Assembly (NCBI RefSeq): GCF_023822005.2
Contig: NZ_CP098806.1
Location: forward strand, 2,232,001 to 2,296,000
Direction of reading: 5' to 3'
DNA from: Dyadobacter fanqingshengii
Lineage (GTDB): Bacteria; Bacteroidota; Bacteroidia; Cytophagales; Spirosomataceae
Length of the DNA: 64,000 bases
Part shown: in pieces, positions 53,852 through 61,063 of the stretch
Numbering within the stretch: position 1 is the first letter of the stretch
How the letters are laid out: each line of letters begins with the position of its first letter
Notes under the pieces: model-generated
Seen by the model: the letters and a program-made list of their open reading frames with translations, nothing else
Told to the model about the DNA's origin: nothing
The model's database searches: none
Made by a program: the position numbers and the translations under genes

Positions 53852-55138
53852 ATGAATGAAGATATCCTGAGTTTTATATGGCGATTCCAATATTTCGCCG
53901 CCGAAGCATTATGCACCGACGAAGGCAGCAAACTTTCCATTCTCCGAACCGGGCACAGAAACGGCAATGCTGGCCCCGACTTCTCAGAAGCGCGGGTCAT
54001 GATCGACGACTTCCAATGGGTGGGCAGCGTTGAAATTCATGTAAAATCCTCGGATTGGTATTTGCATAACCACGAAACCGATCCGGCTTACGAAACGGTG
54101 ATCCTGCACGTGGTTTGGGAAAACGACAGGCCGGTTATGAGGCAGGATGGCACATTTTTACCGACATTAACACTGAAACAATTTGTCGAAAAGTCCGTTT
54201 TGGAGCGATATGTGCAGTTGCAGGACGAGACGGAGACTATCCCGTGTGCAGGAATGTTCGGGCAAGTGAATGACATTCAAAAATACGGAATGCTGGACCG
54301 GGTTCTACTGGAAAGGCTGGATAGGAAAGCCTCACTGGTGACAGAACTGCTCGCAAAATGCAACAATGATTGGGAAGAAACAGCTTACCAATGGTTGGGA
54401 AGGCATTTTGGTTTCAAATTAAATGATGCCCCCTTCGCGCGCCTGACCGAAATTGTGTCCTGGAAAATCATACGGAAACACCGCGACAAGCTGATTCAGA
54501 TTGAAGCATTGCTTTTCGGTTGCGCCGGACTTGTTCCAACCGAATCCAATGATTTTTACATCCGCCAGCTGCGAACGGAATACCAGTTTCTGAGTGCTAA
54601 GTATAGATTGAAAAGTAAGCAAATGAATGGTCATGAATGGAAAAACCTGCGCATGAGACCATCAGGCTTCCCGACCGTGCGCCTGGCGCAATTTGCTCGA
54701 CTTTTGAACAAAAACGGCAGCCTGTTTTCTGAAATTATTTTAGCTCCTGGTTTTTCCACTTTGCAATCCATGTTCCACATTGAGCAGTCGGATTATTGGC
54801 AGGATCATTATCTTTTCGAGAAAAAATCAAAAGGCAAGGTGCCATTGCTGGGAAAGGATTCGGCTAATTTGCTCATTGTGAATGGCGCGGTGCCCCTTCT
54901 GGTTGCTTATGCCAGGCATCGGCAGCAACCGGAACTGTTGGAAAAAGCAATTTACTGGCTGTCGGAAATCGCTGCGGAAAAGAACCGCATTACAAAGGAA
55001 TGGGAGACATTAGGGATGAAAGTGACGACTGCCGCTGATTCACAGGCGCTTATCGAATGGTATAATAATTACTGTACATTCCGGAAATGTCTGGAATGTA
55101 CAGTTGGAGCTTCATTAGTGCGCTCCGTTAGCCCTTAA
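53852..55138 (+). CDS. DUF2851 family protein
   Basis: A 428-residue protein of the Bacteroidetes DUF2851 family, recognised by the opening ILSFIWRFQYFAAEALCTDE and HRNGNAGPDFSEARVMIDD, and SVEIHVKSSDWYLHNHETD. The family may have a nuclease-like N-terminal fold (GPDF...EIH pattern), but no role is established. The C-terminal coding end contains an 11-bp perfect inverted repeat (55072-55103). It ends 11 bases inside the convergent small membrane gene. Confidence 0.9.
   Translation: MNEDILSFIWRFQYFAAEALCTDEGSKLSILRTGHRNGNAGPDFSEARVMIDDFQWVGSVEIHVKSSDWYLHNHETDPAYETVILHVVWENDRPVMRQDGTFLPTLTLKQFVEKSVLERYVQLQDETETIPCAGMFGQVNDIQKYGMLDRVLLERLDRKASLVTELLAKCNNDWEETAYQWLGRHFGFKLNDAPFARLTEIVSWKIIRKHRDKLIQIEALLFGCAGLVPTESNDFYIRQLRTEYQFLSAKYRLKSKQMNGHEWKNLRMRPSGFPTVRLAQFARLLNKNGSLFSEIILAPGFSTLQSMFHIEQSDYWQDHYLFEKKSKGKVPLLGKDSANLLIVNGAVPLLVAYARHRQQPELLEKAIYWLSEIAAEKNRITKEWETLGMKVTTAADSQALIEWYNNYCTFRKCLECTVGASLVRSVSP
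55072..55103. repeat. Perfect 11-bp inverted repeat inside the DUF2851 3' end
   Basis: CTGTACATTCC (55072-55082) and GGAATGTACAG (55093-55103) flank a 10-base loop. On mRNA it would be a stable hairpin within the last codons. No T-run follows. Confidence 0.6.
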
Positions 55139-55328
55139 CCAGGTTCACGCCCGTCAGCAGGAAAACCGTTCCGACCAAAAACGGAACAACGGATTCCCAT
55201 TTAGAGACGGTAAGGCCTAAAACGGGCTTGTCGGATAGAAATGCAATGCAGGCAAACAATAGAACCGAAATGCCCAAAATCGTAAGAAGTGCGCCGAAGA
55301 AGCGTTTAAACTGCGTATTGTTTTCCAT
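55128..55328 (-). CDS. Small two-helix membrane protein
   Basis: A 66-residue protein (MENNTQFKRFFGALLTILGI...) with two hydrophobic helices (LLTILGISVLLFACIAFL and ESVVPFLVGTVFLLTGVNLV) and short polar ends. Unrecognised but cleanly hydrophobic in pattern. It follows the CCA-adding enzyme gene on the same strand by 23 bases, so the two may be co-transcribed. Confidence 0.65.
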   Translation of the reverse strand: MENNTQFKRFFGALLTILGISVLLFACIAFLSDKPVLGLTVSKWESVVPFLVGTVFLLTGVNLVKG

Positions 55329-55351
55329 CTAAATGTAATGAGGAGTCAGAT

Positions 55352-56770
55352 TTATGATTGTAAAGTTAAGCCCATTTTTTCACCCTCTTGCACCATATAC
55401 GCGTATGCAGGATCAAATTCATTCGGAATAATGCCTTCCAGGATTGCTTCCCGCACGATTTCTTTGAGAATTCCAACTTCCTTCGCCGGTTTCAAACCAA
55501 AAGCCTGCATGATCATTTCGCCGGTAATAACGGGCTGAAAGTTGCGCAGCTTATCACGTTCCTCAAGGTCTTTCAACTTTTGTTCCACCAGATCAAAGTT
55601 GAACAGGTAACGCTTTACTTTGTCAGGATTTTTAGAAGTGATATCAGCCCTGCACAGCTTCATTAATGCTTCAATGTCTTCTCCCGCTTCCACCAGCAAG
55701 CGGCGCATGGCCGAGTCTGTAATTTCCTCTTTTGATAAAACTATCGGTCTAAGATGCAGTCGCACGAGCTTTTTGACAAAACGCATTTTCTCATTCAAAG
55801 GCAATTTCATCCGCCGAAAAATAACTGGCACCATTCGCGCGCCCACTTCTTCGTGGTTATGGAATGACCAGCCAATGCGTTTGTCAAACTTCTTGGTGGC
55901 AGGTTTGGCAATGTCGTGCAGGATCGCGGACCAGCGAAGCCAAAGGTCATCTGTGTTTTGGGACACATTGTCCAGCACTTGCAATGTATGGTAAAAATTA
56001 TCCTTATGTCCCTTTCCATCAATGGTTTGCACGCCGAGCAGCTCGATCATTTCCGGGAAGATGATTTGTAAAATACCAGCGTGATAAAGCAATTTGAAAC
56101 CATAGGAAGGCGTCGGTGAAAGGATTATCTTATTCAATTCATCCGAAATGCGCTCCATGGATACGATCTCTATGCGATCCTTCATTTTAATGATCGCGTC
56201 GAATGTATCAGCTTCAATGTCAAAGTTAAGCTGGCTCGCAAAGCGGATCGCGCGCATCATGCGCAGCGGATCGTCGGAAAAAGTGATTTCCGGTTCAAGC
56301 GGCGTACGAATGATCTTCCTTTTAATATCCCTTAACCCGTCGAAAGGATCAACGAGCTCGCCCAATGTTCTTTTATTCAGGCTGATCCCCATGGCATTGA
56401 TTGTAAAATCACGCCGGTTCTGGTCGTCGCTCAACGTGCCGTCTTCCACAGCCGGTTTCCTCGAATCAGAGCGGTAAGATTCTTTACGCGCGCCCACAAA
56501 TTCGATTTCCAGATCTCCCTGTCGGATCTGCGCTGTTCCAAAATTTTTGTATATGCTTACAAAAACATCTGGTCCTAGCTGACTGGCCACCGATTCGGCC
56601 AGTTCAATGCCGCTTCCGATCGAAACGATATCAATGTCCTTACTATTCCGTTTGAGTATCAGGTCCCTTACAAATCCACCGATGACATATGCCTCCACAC
56701 CCAGCTCCGCCGCAGCCTTCGCCACAATTTCAAGAATCGGATACTGGACTAACTGCTCTTTAAAATTCAT
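55352..56770 (-). CDS. cca: CCA tRNA nucleotidyltransferase with HD domain
   Basis: A 472-residue class II nucleotidyltransferase. The head has YVIGGFVRDLILKRNSKDIDIV (GGxxRD and DxD) and RRDFTINAMGISL with VDPFDGLRDIKRKIIRTP. The middle has FSDDPLRMMRAIRFASQL. The HD domain (about 250-370) has LRWSAILHDIAKPATKK. Either CCA addition/repair of tRNA 3' ends or poly(A) activity is possible; annotation as CCA enzyme is usual for this length. A -7 element lies 4 bases before the start, so the mRNA would be leaderless or the true start later. Confidence 0.93.
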   Translation of the reverse strand: MNFKEQLVQYPILEIVAKAAAELGVEAYVIGGFVRDLILKRNSKDIDIVSIGSGIELAESVASQLGPDVFVSIYKNFGTAQIRQGDLEIEFVGARKESYRSDSRKPAVEDGTLSDDQNRRDFTINAMGISLNKRTLGELVDPFDGLRDIKRKIIRTPLEPEITFSDDPLRMMRAIRFASQLNFDIEADTFDAIIKMKDRIEIVSMERISDELNKIILSPTPSYGFKLLYHAGILQIIFPEMIELLGVQTIDGKGHKDNFYHTLQVLDNVSQNTDDLWLRWSAILHDIAKPATKKFDKRIGWSFHNHEEVGARMVPVIFRRMKLPLNEKMRFVKKLVRLHLRPIVLSKEEITDSAMRRLLVEAGEDIEALMKLCRADITSKNPDKVKRYLFNFDLVEQKLKDLEERDKLRNFQPVITGEMIMQAFGLKPAKEVGILKEIVREAILEGIIPNEFDPAYAYMVQEGEKMGLTLQS

Positions 56771-56774
56771 GCGG

Positions 56775-56782
56775 CAAAGGTA
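56775..56782 (-). promoter_or_regulatory. -7 element abutting the cca start (TAnnTTTG)
   Basis: On the minus strand TACCTTTG matches the consensus and ends 4 bases before the ATG at 56770. Transcription would start at or inside the first codons. Confidence 0.45.
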
Positions 56783-56863
56783 AAGAACTTAACTAATGTC
56801 TGATAAAACTTGTTTAACCTTTCGGAATATTTAAATTTGTTAGAAACCGGCAACAAAAATATT

Positions 56864-57133
56864 ATGCTTACGCTGACGAAAAAACAAATCGGCAATTGGG
56901 TTTTGTTGGATTATCTAGCTCAAAGGCAACAATTTCAGGATAAAATTAATATTCTTGAAAAGAAATATAATGGTGATCTTCAAGCTTTCGAAACCAAGCT
57001 TGAAACCGCAACGTCTGAGGATTTCCAAGCCTGGGACGATCTTATAGAATGGAAGGCCTATACTCAGTTCCTATCAGAAATAGATTCAAAAATAGCTGAT
57101 ATCAGGAATGGAGATTTTCAAATGGCTGGATGA
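56864..57133 (+). CDS. Probable antitoxin of a TumE-type pair
   Basis: An 89-residue acidic helical protein (MLTLTKKQIGNWVLLDYLAQ...YTQFLSEIDSKIADIRNGDF). The N-terminal helices could form an HTH. It overlaps the start of the TumE-like gene by 26 bases, the arrangement of toxin-antitoxin operons. The start at 56864 was chosen because the domain begins there; an earlier in-frame codon extends into promoter sequence. Antitoxin assignment rests on context. Confidence 0.55.
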   Translation: MLTLTKKQIGNWVLLDYLAQRQQFQDKINILEKKYNGDLQAFETKLETATSEDFQAWDDLIEWKAYTQFLSEIDSKIADIRNGDFQMAG

Positions 57134-57452
57134 TGAAAATTTTGTCATCTCGTATACAATTAATGACTTCCGTGAGTTTTCCGAAAGCTATTATTTAAAT
57201 CTGGAAATCAGATTTAATCAAAACACAGTGCTCTATGTAAGAGAATACGTAGAAGCGAGCCGGAGGAAATACGCGTTTCATTGGCAAAAAGAGAATGGAG
57301 ATTTGCTCGTCCGCTGGGATAACGCACCACACTTTCCAAATCTCCCGACGTTCCCCCATCACAAACATAAAGCCGACGGCACTGTTCAGGAAAGCACTGA
57401 TATTTCTTTGGACGATGTTTTTGAATATATCAAAAAAGAGCTAGCGCCCTAG
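57108..57452 (+). CDS. TumE-like toxin (DUF6516)
   Basis: A 114-residue protein with the DUF6516/TumE-like pattern: strands around NFVISYTINDFREFS and YYLNLEIRFNQNTVL, then YAFHWQKENGDLLVRWDNAPH, PTFPHHKHKADGTVQ and a C-terminal helix SLDDVFEYIKKEL. The RWDNAPH...FPHHKH block is the most diagnostic. The family is annotated as a toxin of a type II-like toxin-antitoxin system; the target is not known to me. It overlaps the probable antitoxin gene. Confidence 0.7.
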   Translation: MEIFKWLDDENFVISYTINDFREFSESYYLNLEIRFNQNTVLYVREYVEASRRKYAFHWQKENGDLLVRWDNAPHFPNLPTFPHHKHKADGTVQESTDISLDDVFEYIKKELAP

Positions 57453-57467
57453 TGAATCGCTCGCAAC

Positions 57468-57839
57468 TCACCGATTTACCATAAAAAACGCTGTCCGCGG
57501 GAACCGGTCGAACAACTCGTCCTTCAACTCCTTGCTGATAGGAAGCTTCCCTACGGCTTCGGACATGCATTGTAGCCAGGCAATGGCGTCGTCTTCGGTG
57601 ATGACGTGGGGCATGTGGCGGGCGCGCATCATGGGGTGACCGTGAATGTCGGAGTAAAGTTGCGGGCCTCCGAGGAACTGGGTCAGGAAAAGGCGCTGCT
57701 TTTCTTTGATCTCGTCTTTGTCGCTTTTGAAAAGCCTGGAAATCAGCTCGTGTGCAAAAACCAGGTCGTAAAATTTATCAGTTAACTGTCTTAGCGCGGC
57801 GTCGCCGCCAATACGCTCATATAAGGATGCTTCACTCAT
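57468..57839 (-). CDS. Group II truncated hemoglobin
   Basis: A 123-residue 2/2 globin (SLYERIGGDAALRQLTDKFYDLV, then FLTQFLGGPQLYSDIHGHPMMRARHMPHVI, then AWLQCMSEAV). The HGHPMMRARH block contains the proximal His, and the FLGGP and Trp positions fit group II. These bind O2 or NO. The start at 57839 (MSEASLYER) was chosen because it begins the domain; a TTG 12 bases earlier overlaps amn. It follows amn by 8 bases and is probably co-transcribed. Confidence 0.9.
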   Translation of the reverse strand: MSEASLYERIGGDAALRQLTDKFYDLVFAHELISRLFKSDKDEIKEKQRLFLTQFLGGPQLYSDIHGHPMMRARHMPHVITEDDAIAWLQCMSEAVGKLPISKELKDELFDRFPRTAFFMVNR

Positions 57840-57847
57840 TTTTTTAT

Positions 57848-58621
57848 TCAATTTTCAAACCGCAAATGTTTCACCGACGCGCCGGATCTCGCCAGTTCCG
57901 TCAATGACTCTATGCCAATTTCGAGGTGCATTTTCACATAATTTGTGGTCACTTTTTTATCACTTTCTTCTGTTTTCACCCCTTCCGGCACCAAAGGGTT
58001 ATCAGACACCAGAAGCAGCGCGCCATGCGGGATGGAGTTAGCAAATCCAACTATAAAAATCGTCGCCGTTTCCATATCGATGGCCATAGCACGAATGTCC
58101 CGCAGATATTCTTTGAAACTATCATCATGCTCCCAAATCCTCCGGTTAGTCGTGTAAACTGTCCCGGTCCAATAATCCATTTTATGCTTCGCGATACTGG
58201 CCGAAACCGTGCTTTGAAGTCGGAATGAGGGCAATGCGGGAATTTCCGAAGGCATGTAGTCATCACTCGTTCCTTCCCCGCGAATGGCTGCGATGGGCAA
58301 AATAAGATCGCCTACCTGCGTCTTTTTCAGACCGCCACATTTGCCCAAAAACAATACAGCCTTTGGATTGATGGCCGACAAAAGGTCCATCACCGTGGCG
58401 GCCATCGGGCTTCCCATTCCGAAATTGATGATGGTAATGTCCTTAGCCGTAGCCGTTTGCATGGCCCGTCCCTGCCCTTTTACTTCCACATTGAATTTCT
58501 CCGCAAACATCGTCACGTAGTTCCCGAAGTTGGTCAGCAATATATAGTTTCCGAAATCCTCAACCGCCGTGCCTGTGTAGCGTGGCAGCCAGTTTTCGAC
58601 GATTTGTTCCTTTGTAGTCAT
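57848..58621 (-). CDS. amn: AMP nucleosidase-like nucleoside phosphorylase-family enzyme
   Basis: A 257-residue protein of the PNP/UDP phosphorylase fold: NFGMGSPMAATVMDLLSA, VLFLGKCGGLKKTQVGD, AIDMETATIFIVGFA and LLVSDNPLVPEGVK (catalytic Asp). Bacteroidetes proteins of this size are usually called AMP nucleosidase (AMP to adenine and ribose 5-phosphate), although they lack the N-terminal domain of the E. coli enzyme. Substrate assignment is by family. It starts 50 bases from the divergent HsdR_N gene. Confidence 0.85.
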   Translation of the reverse strand: MTTKEQIVENWLPRYTGTAVEDFGNYILLTNFGNYVTMFAEKFNVEVKGQGRAMQTATAKDITIINFGMGSPMAATVMDLLSAINPKAVLFLGKCGGLKKTQVGDLILPIAAIRGEGTSDDYMPSEIPALPSFRLQSTVSASIAKHKMDYWTGTVYTTNRRIWEHDDSFKEYLRDIRAMAIDMETATIFIVGFANSIPHGALLLVSDNPLVPEGVKTEESDKKVTTNYVKMHLEIGIESLTELARSGASVKHLRFEN

Positions 58622-58671
58622 GAATTCAATGCGTTTATTGGCTGCGTTTGTTGTGATGTGTATCTTCGTTC

Positions 58672-59121
58672 ATGGAATCTTTGAACCTCCCGACGTTTGC
58701 TTACAAAGTTAAGCACGTTAACGGGAAACCGCATATCTTCGACATTATACGCAGGAAATTCGTTTCACTTACGCCGGAGGAATGGGTAAGGCAGCATTTT
58801 ATTCATTTGCTGATCACGGAGTATGGTTATCCAAAATCCCTTTTCGCAGTGGAAACCGGCCTTCAATACAACACATTGGCCAAAAGAACGGACATTGTGA
58901 TCTTATCCGGTGACTCACTACCATTTCTTTTGGTAGAATGCAAAGCGCCTTTCATATCCGTCACCGACGCCACCTTTGCACAGATCAGCCGCTACAATTT
59001 TACATTACAACCTCAATATCTGGCTGTTACCAATGGCATCAGCCACTATTGTTTCCAGGCGGTGAATGGTCAGATCCATTTTATGGACGATTTTCCCAAA
59101 TACAGGGAGTTTAACAACTGA
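58672..59121 (+). CDS. Solo HsdR N-terminal-domain protein (PD-(D/E)XK)
   Basis: A 149-residue protein consisting only of a type I restriction R-subunit N-terminal-like nuclease fold (HsdR_N_2): FSLTPEEW-like region VSLTPEEWVRQHFIHLLITE, then GLQYNTLAKRTDIVILSG with catalytic Asp, LPFLLVECKAPFISV (ECK motif) and FAQISRYNFTL. No helicase or methylase is nearby, so it is not a complete restriction system. Such stand-alone genes are common in Bacteroidota. Confidence 0.88.
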   Translation: MESLNLPTFAYKVKHVNGKPHIFDIIRRKFVSLTPEEWVRQHFIHLLITEYGYPKSLFAVETGLQYNTLAKRTDIVILSGDSLPFLLVECKAPFISVTDATFAQISRYNFTLQPQYLAVTNGISHYCFQAVNGQIHFMDDFPKYREFNN

Positions 59122-59144
59122 CATTTTTTTGATATACAAACAAA

Positions 59145-59174
59145 AACCTGCCCAACCAAAAGGTCGGACAGGTT
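59145..59174 (-). terminator. Terminator of the marR-yceI operon
   Basis: On the minus strand AACCTGTCCGACC pairs with GGTTGGGCAGGTT (two wobbles) around TTTT, followed by TTTTTG. It lies 37 bases after the yceI stop. Confidence 0.8.
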
Positions 59175-59211
59175 AACAATCTTAGCCATGAAAATTTTAA
59201 ATGTCAGTCGA

Positions 59212-59835
59212 TTATTTGGCCGCTACCAATTTCACGTCAATTGTGAAATCGTCATTGATCATTTTGTCGCCCAGGTTTTCAAAGAAAGACTTTGAATTAT
59301 ATTTAATGTCGTATTTCGAACGGTCTACAACGATTTTACCAGTTGCTTCTGCACCGGTTGCTGTTGTCTTCACAGTTACAGGGAAAGTCACAGGTTTTGT
59401 GATGCCTTTAATCGTCAGGTCGCCGGTAACTTCGTAAACGCCAGTTGATTTTGGTGTCGCTTTTGTCACGACAAATGTTGCAGTCGGGTGTTTTTCAACA
59501 GCAAAGAAATCATCCGATTTCAAATGGCCGATCAGTTTACCGTTGTATTCTTTGTCGGCAAGGTCTGTATTTGTGATGGTTGTCAAGTCAGCAACGAACT
59601 TACCGCCAGTCAGTTTAGCGCCGTCCATGGTGATCGTTCCTTCTTTCAGGGCAATTTTACCAGTATGCTCGCCAGTTACTTTTTTACCAACCCAGGTCAG
59701 CTCGCTTTTGGAGGTGTTTACTTTCAAATTTGTCGCCTTTTTAACTTTGTCATCTGCTGATACCAAGCCAGAAACGAAAAGCGCAACTGCAACAGAAGCA
59801 AGGAAAAATTTAACGGATTTCATTGTAGTTTTCAT
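59212..59835 (-). CDS. YceI family periplasmic protein
   Basis: A 207-residue YceI-like lipocalin-fold protein, exported (signal MKSVKFFLASVAVALFVSGLVSA). Strand motifs are NVNTSKSELTWVGKKVTGEHTG in the pattern KVNTSKSELTW, then KEGTITMDGAKLTGGKFV, GDLTIKGITKPVTFPV and RSKYDIKYNSKSFFENLGDK. Members bind amphiphilic/isoprenoid ligands and respond to stress. It follows the MarR-type regulator by 59 bases in the same orientation, and is likely its regulated partner. Confidence 0.92.
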   Translation of the reverse strand: MKTTMKSVKFFLASVAVALFVSGLVSADDKVKKATNLKVNTSKSELTWVGKKVTGEHTGKIALKEGTITMDGAKLTGGKFVADLTTITNTDLADKEYNGKLIGHLKSDDFFAVEKHPTATFVVTKATPKSTGVYEVTGDLTIKGITKPVTFPVTVKTTATGAEATGKIVVDRSKYDIKYNSKSFFENLGDKMINDDFTIDVKLVAAK

Positions 59836-59894
59836 TTTTAAATTAATTGATTGTTTTAAATTATTGGGTTATTCACTTTTTGGTTATTCATTCT

Positions 59895-60353
59895 TTAATG
59901 GTCAGCCTCGCGAAGCTTATCCAGCATTGCATTGATCTGATCCGCTTCCTCTACCGAGATCACATTAAAGCGGTCCTCCCACTCTGCCACATGCGGATCA
60001 AGCTCTTCAAGCATCTTCAAGCCTTCTTCTGTTATCAACACATCCACAGCTCTTCTGTCATTCGGGCACGACGAACGTTTCGCCAGGTTCTTGGCCAAAA
60101 GCTTGTCTACAAGTCGGGATGTATTAGAATTTTTATCAAGCATCCTTTCCGTAATATCACTTACCTTGATCGGGTTCAATTGTTGTCCGCGCAAGATCCG
60201 CAGCACATTGTATTGCTGGCTCGTGATATCGTATTCTTTAAAAAATTCGTGTTGCTTAGATTCCAGCCAGTTGCTCGTATAAATCAGGTTCAACGCGAGT
60301 CGCTGGTAAGCGCTTCGAAATTTTTTTTGTTTTATATCAGTTTCAATAGACAT
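59895..60353 (-). CDS. MarR-family transcriptional regulator
   Basis: A 152-residue MarR-type winged helix protein: N-terminal dimerisation helix (RLALNLIYTSNWLESKQHEFFK), recognition region YDITSQQYNVLRILRGQQ, PIKVSDITERMLDKNSNTSRLVDKLLAKNLAKR, and the wing DRRAVDVLITEEGLKMLEEL. It is immediately upstream of yceI, and a palindrome at 60364-60390 sits just before its own start, so autorepression of the marR-yceI transcript is likely (inference). Confidence 0.93.
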   Translation of the reverse strand: MSIETDIKQKKFRSAYQRLALNLIYTSNWLESKQHEFFKEYDITSQQYNVLRILRGQQLNPIKVSDITERMLDKNSNTSRLVDKLLAKNLAKRSSCPNDRRAVDVLITEEGLKMLEELDPHVAEWEDRFNVISVEEADQINAMLDKLREADH

Positions 60354-60363
60354 AGCTGAATGT

Positions 60364-60390
60364 AAATGTATTTATGATGTATATACATTT
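60364..60390. promoter_or_regulatory. Candidate MarR operator
   Basis: A 27-base inverted repeat AAATGTAT-N11-ATACATTT contains a perfect 12-bp palindrome ATGTATATACAT (60377-60388). It lies 11 bases upstream of the marR start, the expected position for self-repression. Confidence 0.55.
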
Positions 60391-60438
60391 AATGTCATAA
60401 CATCTATTTATAACCGAATGGTTCATCGCTGAGAAAAA

Positions 60439-60446
60439 TATTTTTG
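60439..60446 (+). promoter_or_regulatory. -7 element before maf (TAnnTTTG)
   Basis: TATTTTTG matches the -7 consensus and ends 6 bases before the ATG at 60453, so the transcript would be nearly leaderless. Confidence 0.45.
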
Positions 60447-60452
60447 TCTTAC

Positions 60453-61031
60453 ATGATTTCATTACAAAAGCCGCTCATTCTCGCTTCCAATTCACCACGG
60501 AGAAAACAACTGCTTAACGACGCAGGTTTTGATTTTACCGTTGAAGTGCTGCCAACCGATGAAACCTTTCCAATAACGTTGCCCGCTGAGCAAGTTGCCG
60601 ACTATATTTCGAAAGGAAAAGCGGATATGTTCAGGGGCATCAGGCCGGATGCGATCGTCCTGACTGCCGACACCATCGTTGTTGCTGACCACGAAATTTT
60701 GGGAAAACCTGCGGATCGTGCCGAAGCATTTAAAATGCTGGAAATGTTGTCCGGTCGATCGCATACGGTGATTACATCGGTAAGCTTGCTATCGGAAAAT
60801 ACGATCCAGACCGTTTCAGACATCGCAGCAGTGACATTCAGCGCCTTGGAGGAATGGGAAATAACACATTATATTGAACAATATAAACCCTTCGATAAAG
60901 CAGGTTCCTATGGCATTCAGGAATGGATCGGGATGGTTGGGGTTCAAAAAATCGAAGGATCTTTTTACACAATTATGGGCTTGCCGGTGCATATTGTTTA
61001 TAAATTGCTGAAACCGTATTTCATCAGCTAA
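60453..61031 (+). CDS. Maf family nucleotide pyrophosphatase
   Basis: A 192-residue Maf-like house-cleaning pyrophosphatase acting on modified or canonical nucleoside triphosphates: LILASNSPRRKQLLNDAGFDF at the N-terminus (PRR, K), VLTADTIVV with the catalytic Asp, EILGKPADRAEAFKMLEMLSGRSHTVIT, and YKPFDKAGSYGIQEW near the end. The start at 60453 was chosen over an in-frame TTG inside the promoter element. It precedes the GH13 gene by 32 bases. Confidence 0.93.
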   Translation: MISLQKPLILASNSPRRKQLLNDAGFDFTVEVLPTDETFPITLPAEQVADYISKGKADMFRGIRPDAIVLTADTIVVADHEILGKPADRAEAFKMLEMLSGRSHTVITSVSLLSENTIQTVSDIAAVTFSALEEWEITHYIEQYKPFDKAGSYGIQEWIGMVGVQKIEGSFYTIMGLPVHIVYKLLKPYFIS

Positions 61032-61063
61032 GCTGGCCAAAGCCAAATTCAGGCGACATTAAT

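Noticed and set aside
58672..59121. Type I restriction system
   Set aside because: Only the HsdR N-terminal domain is present, with no helicase, specificity or methylase gene nearby.
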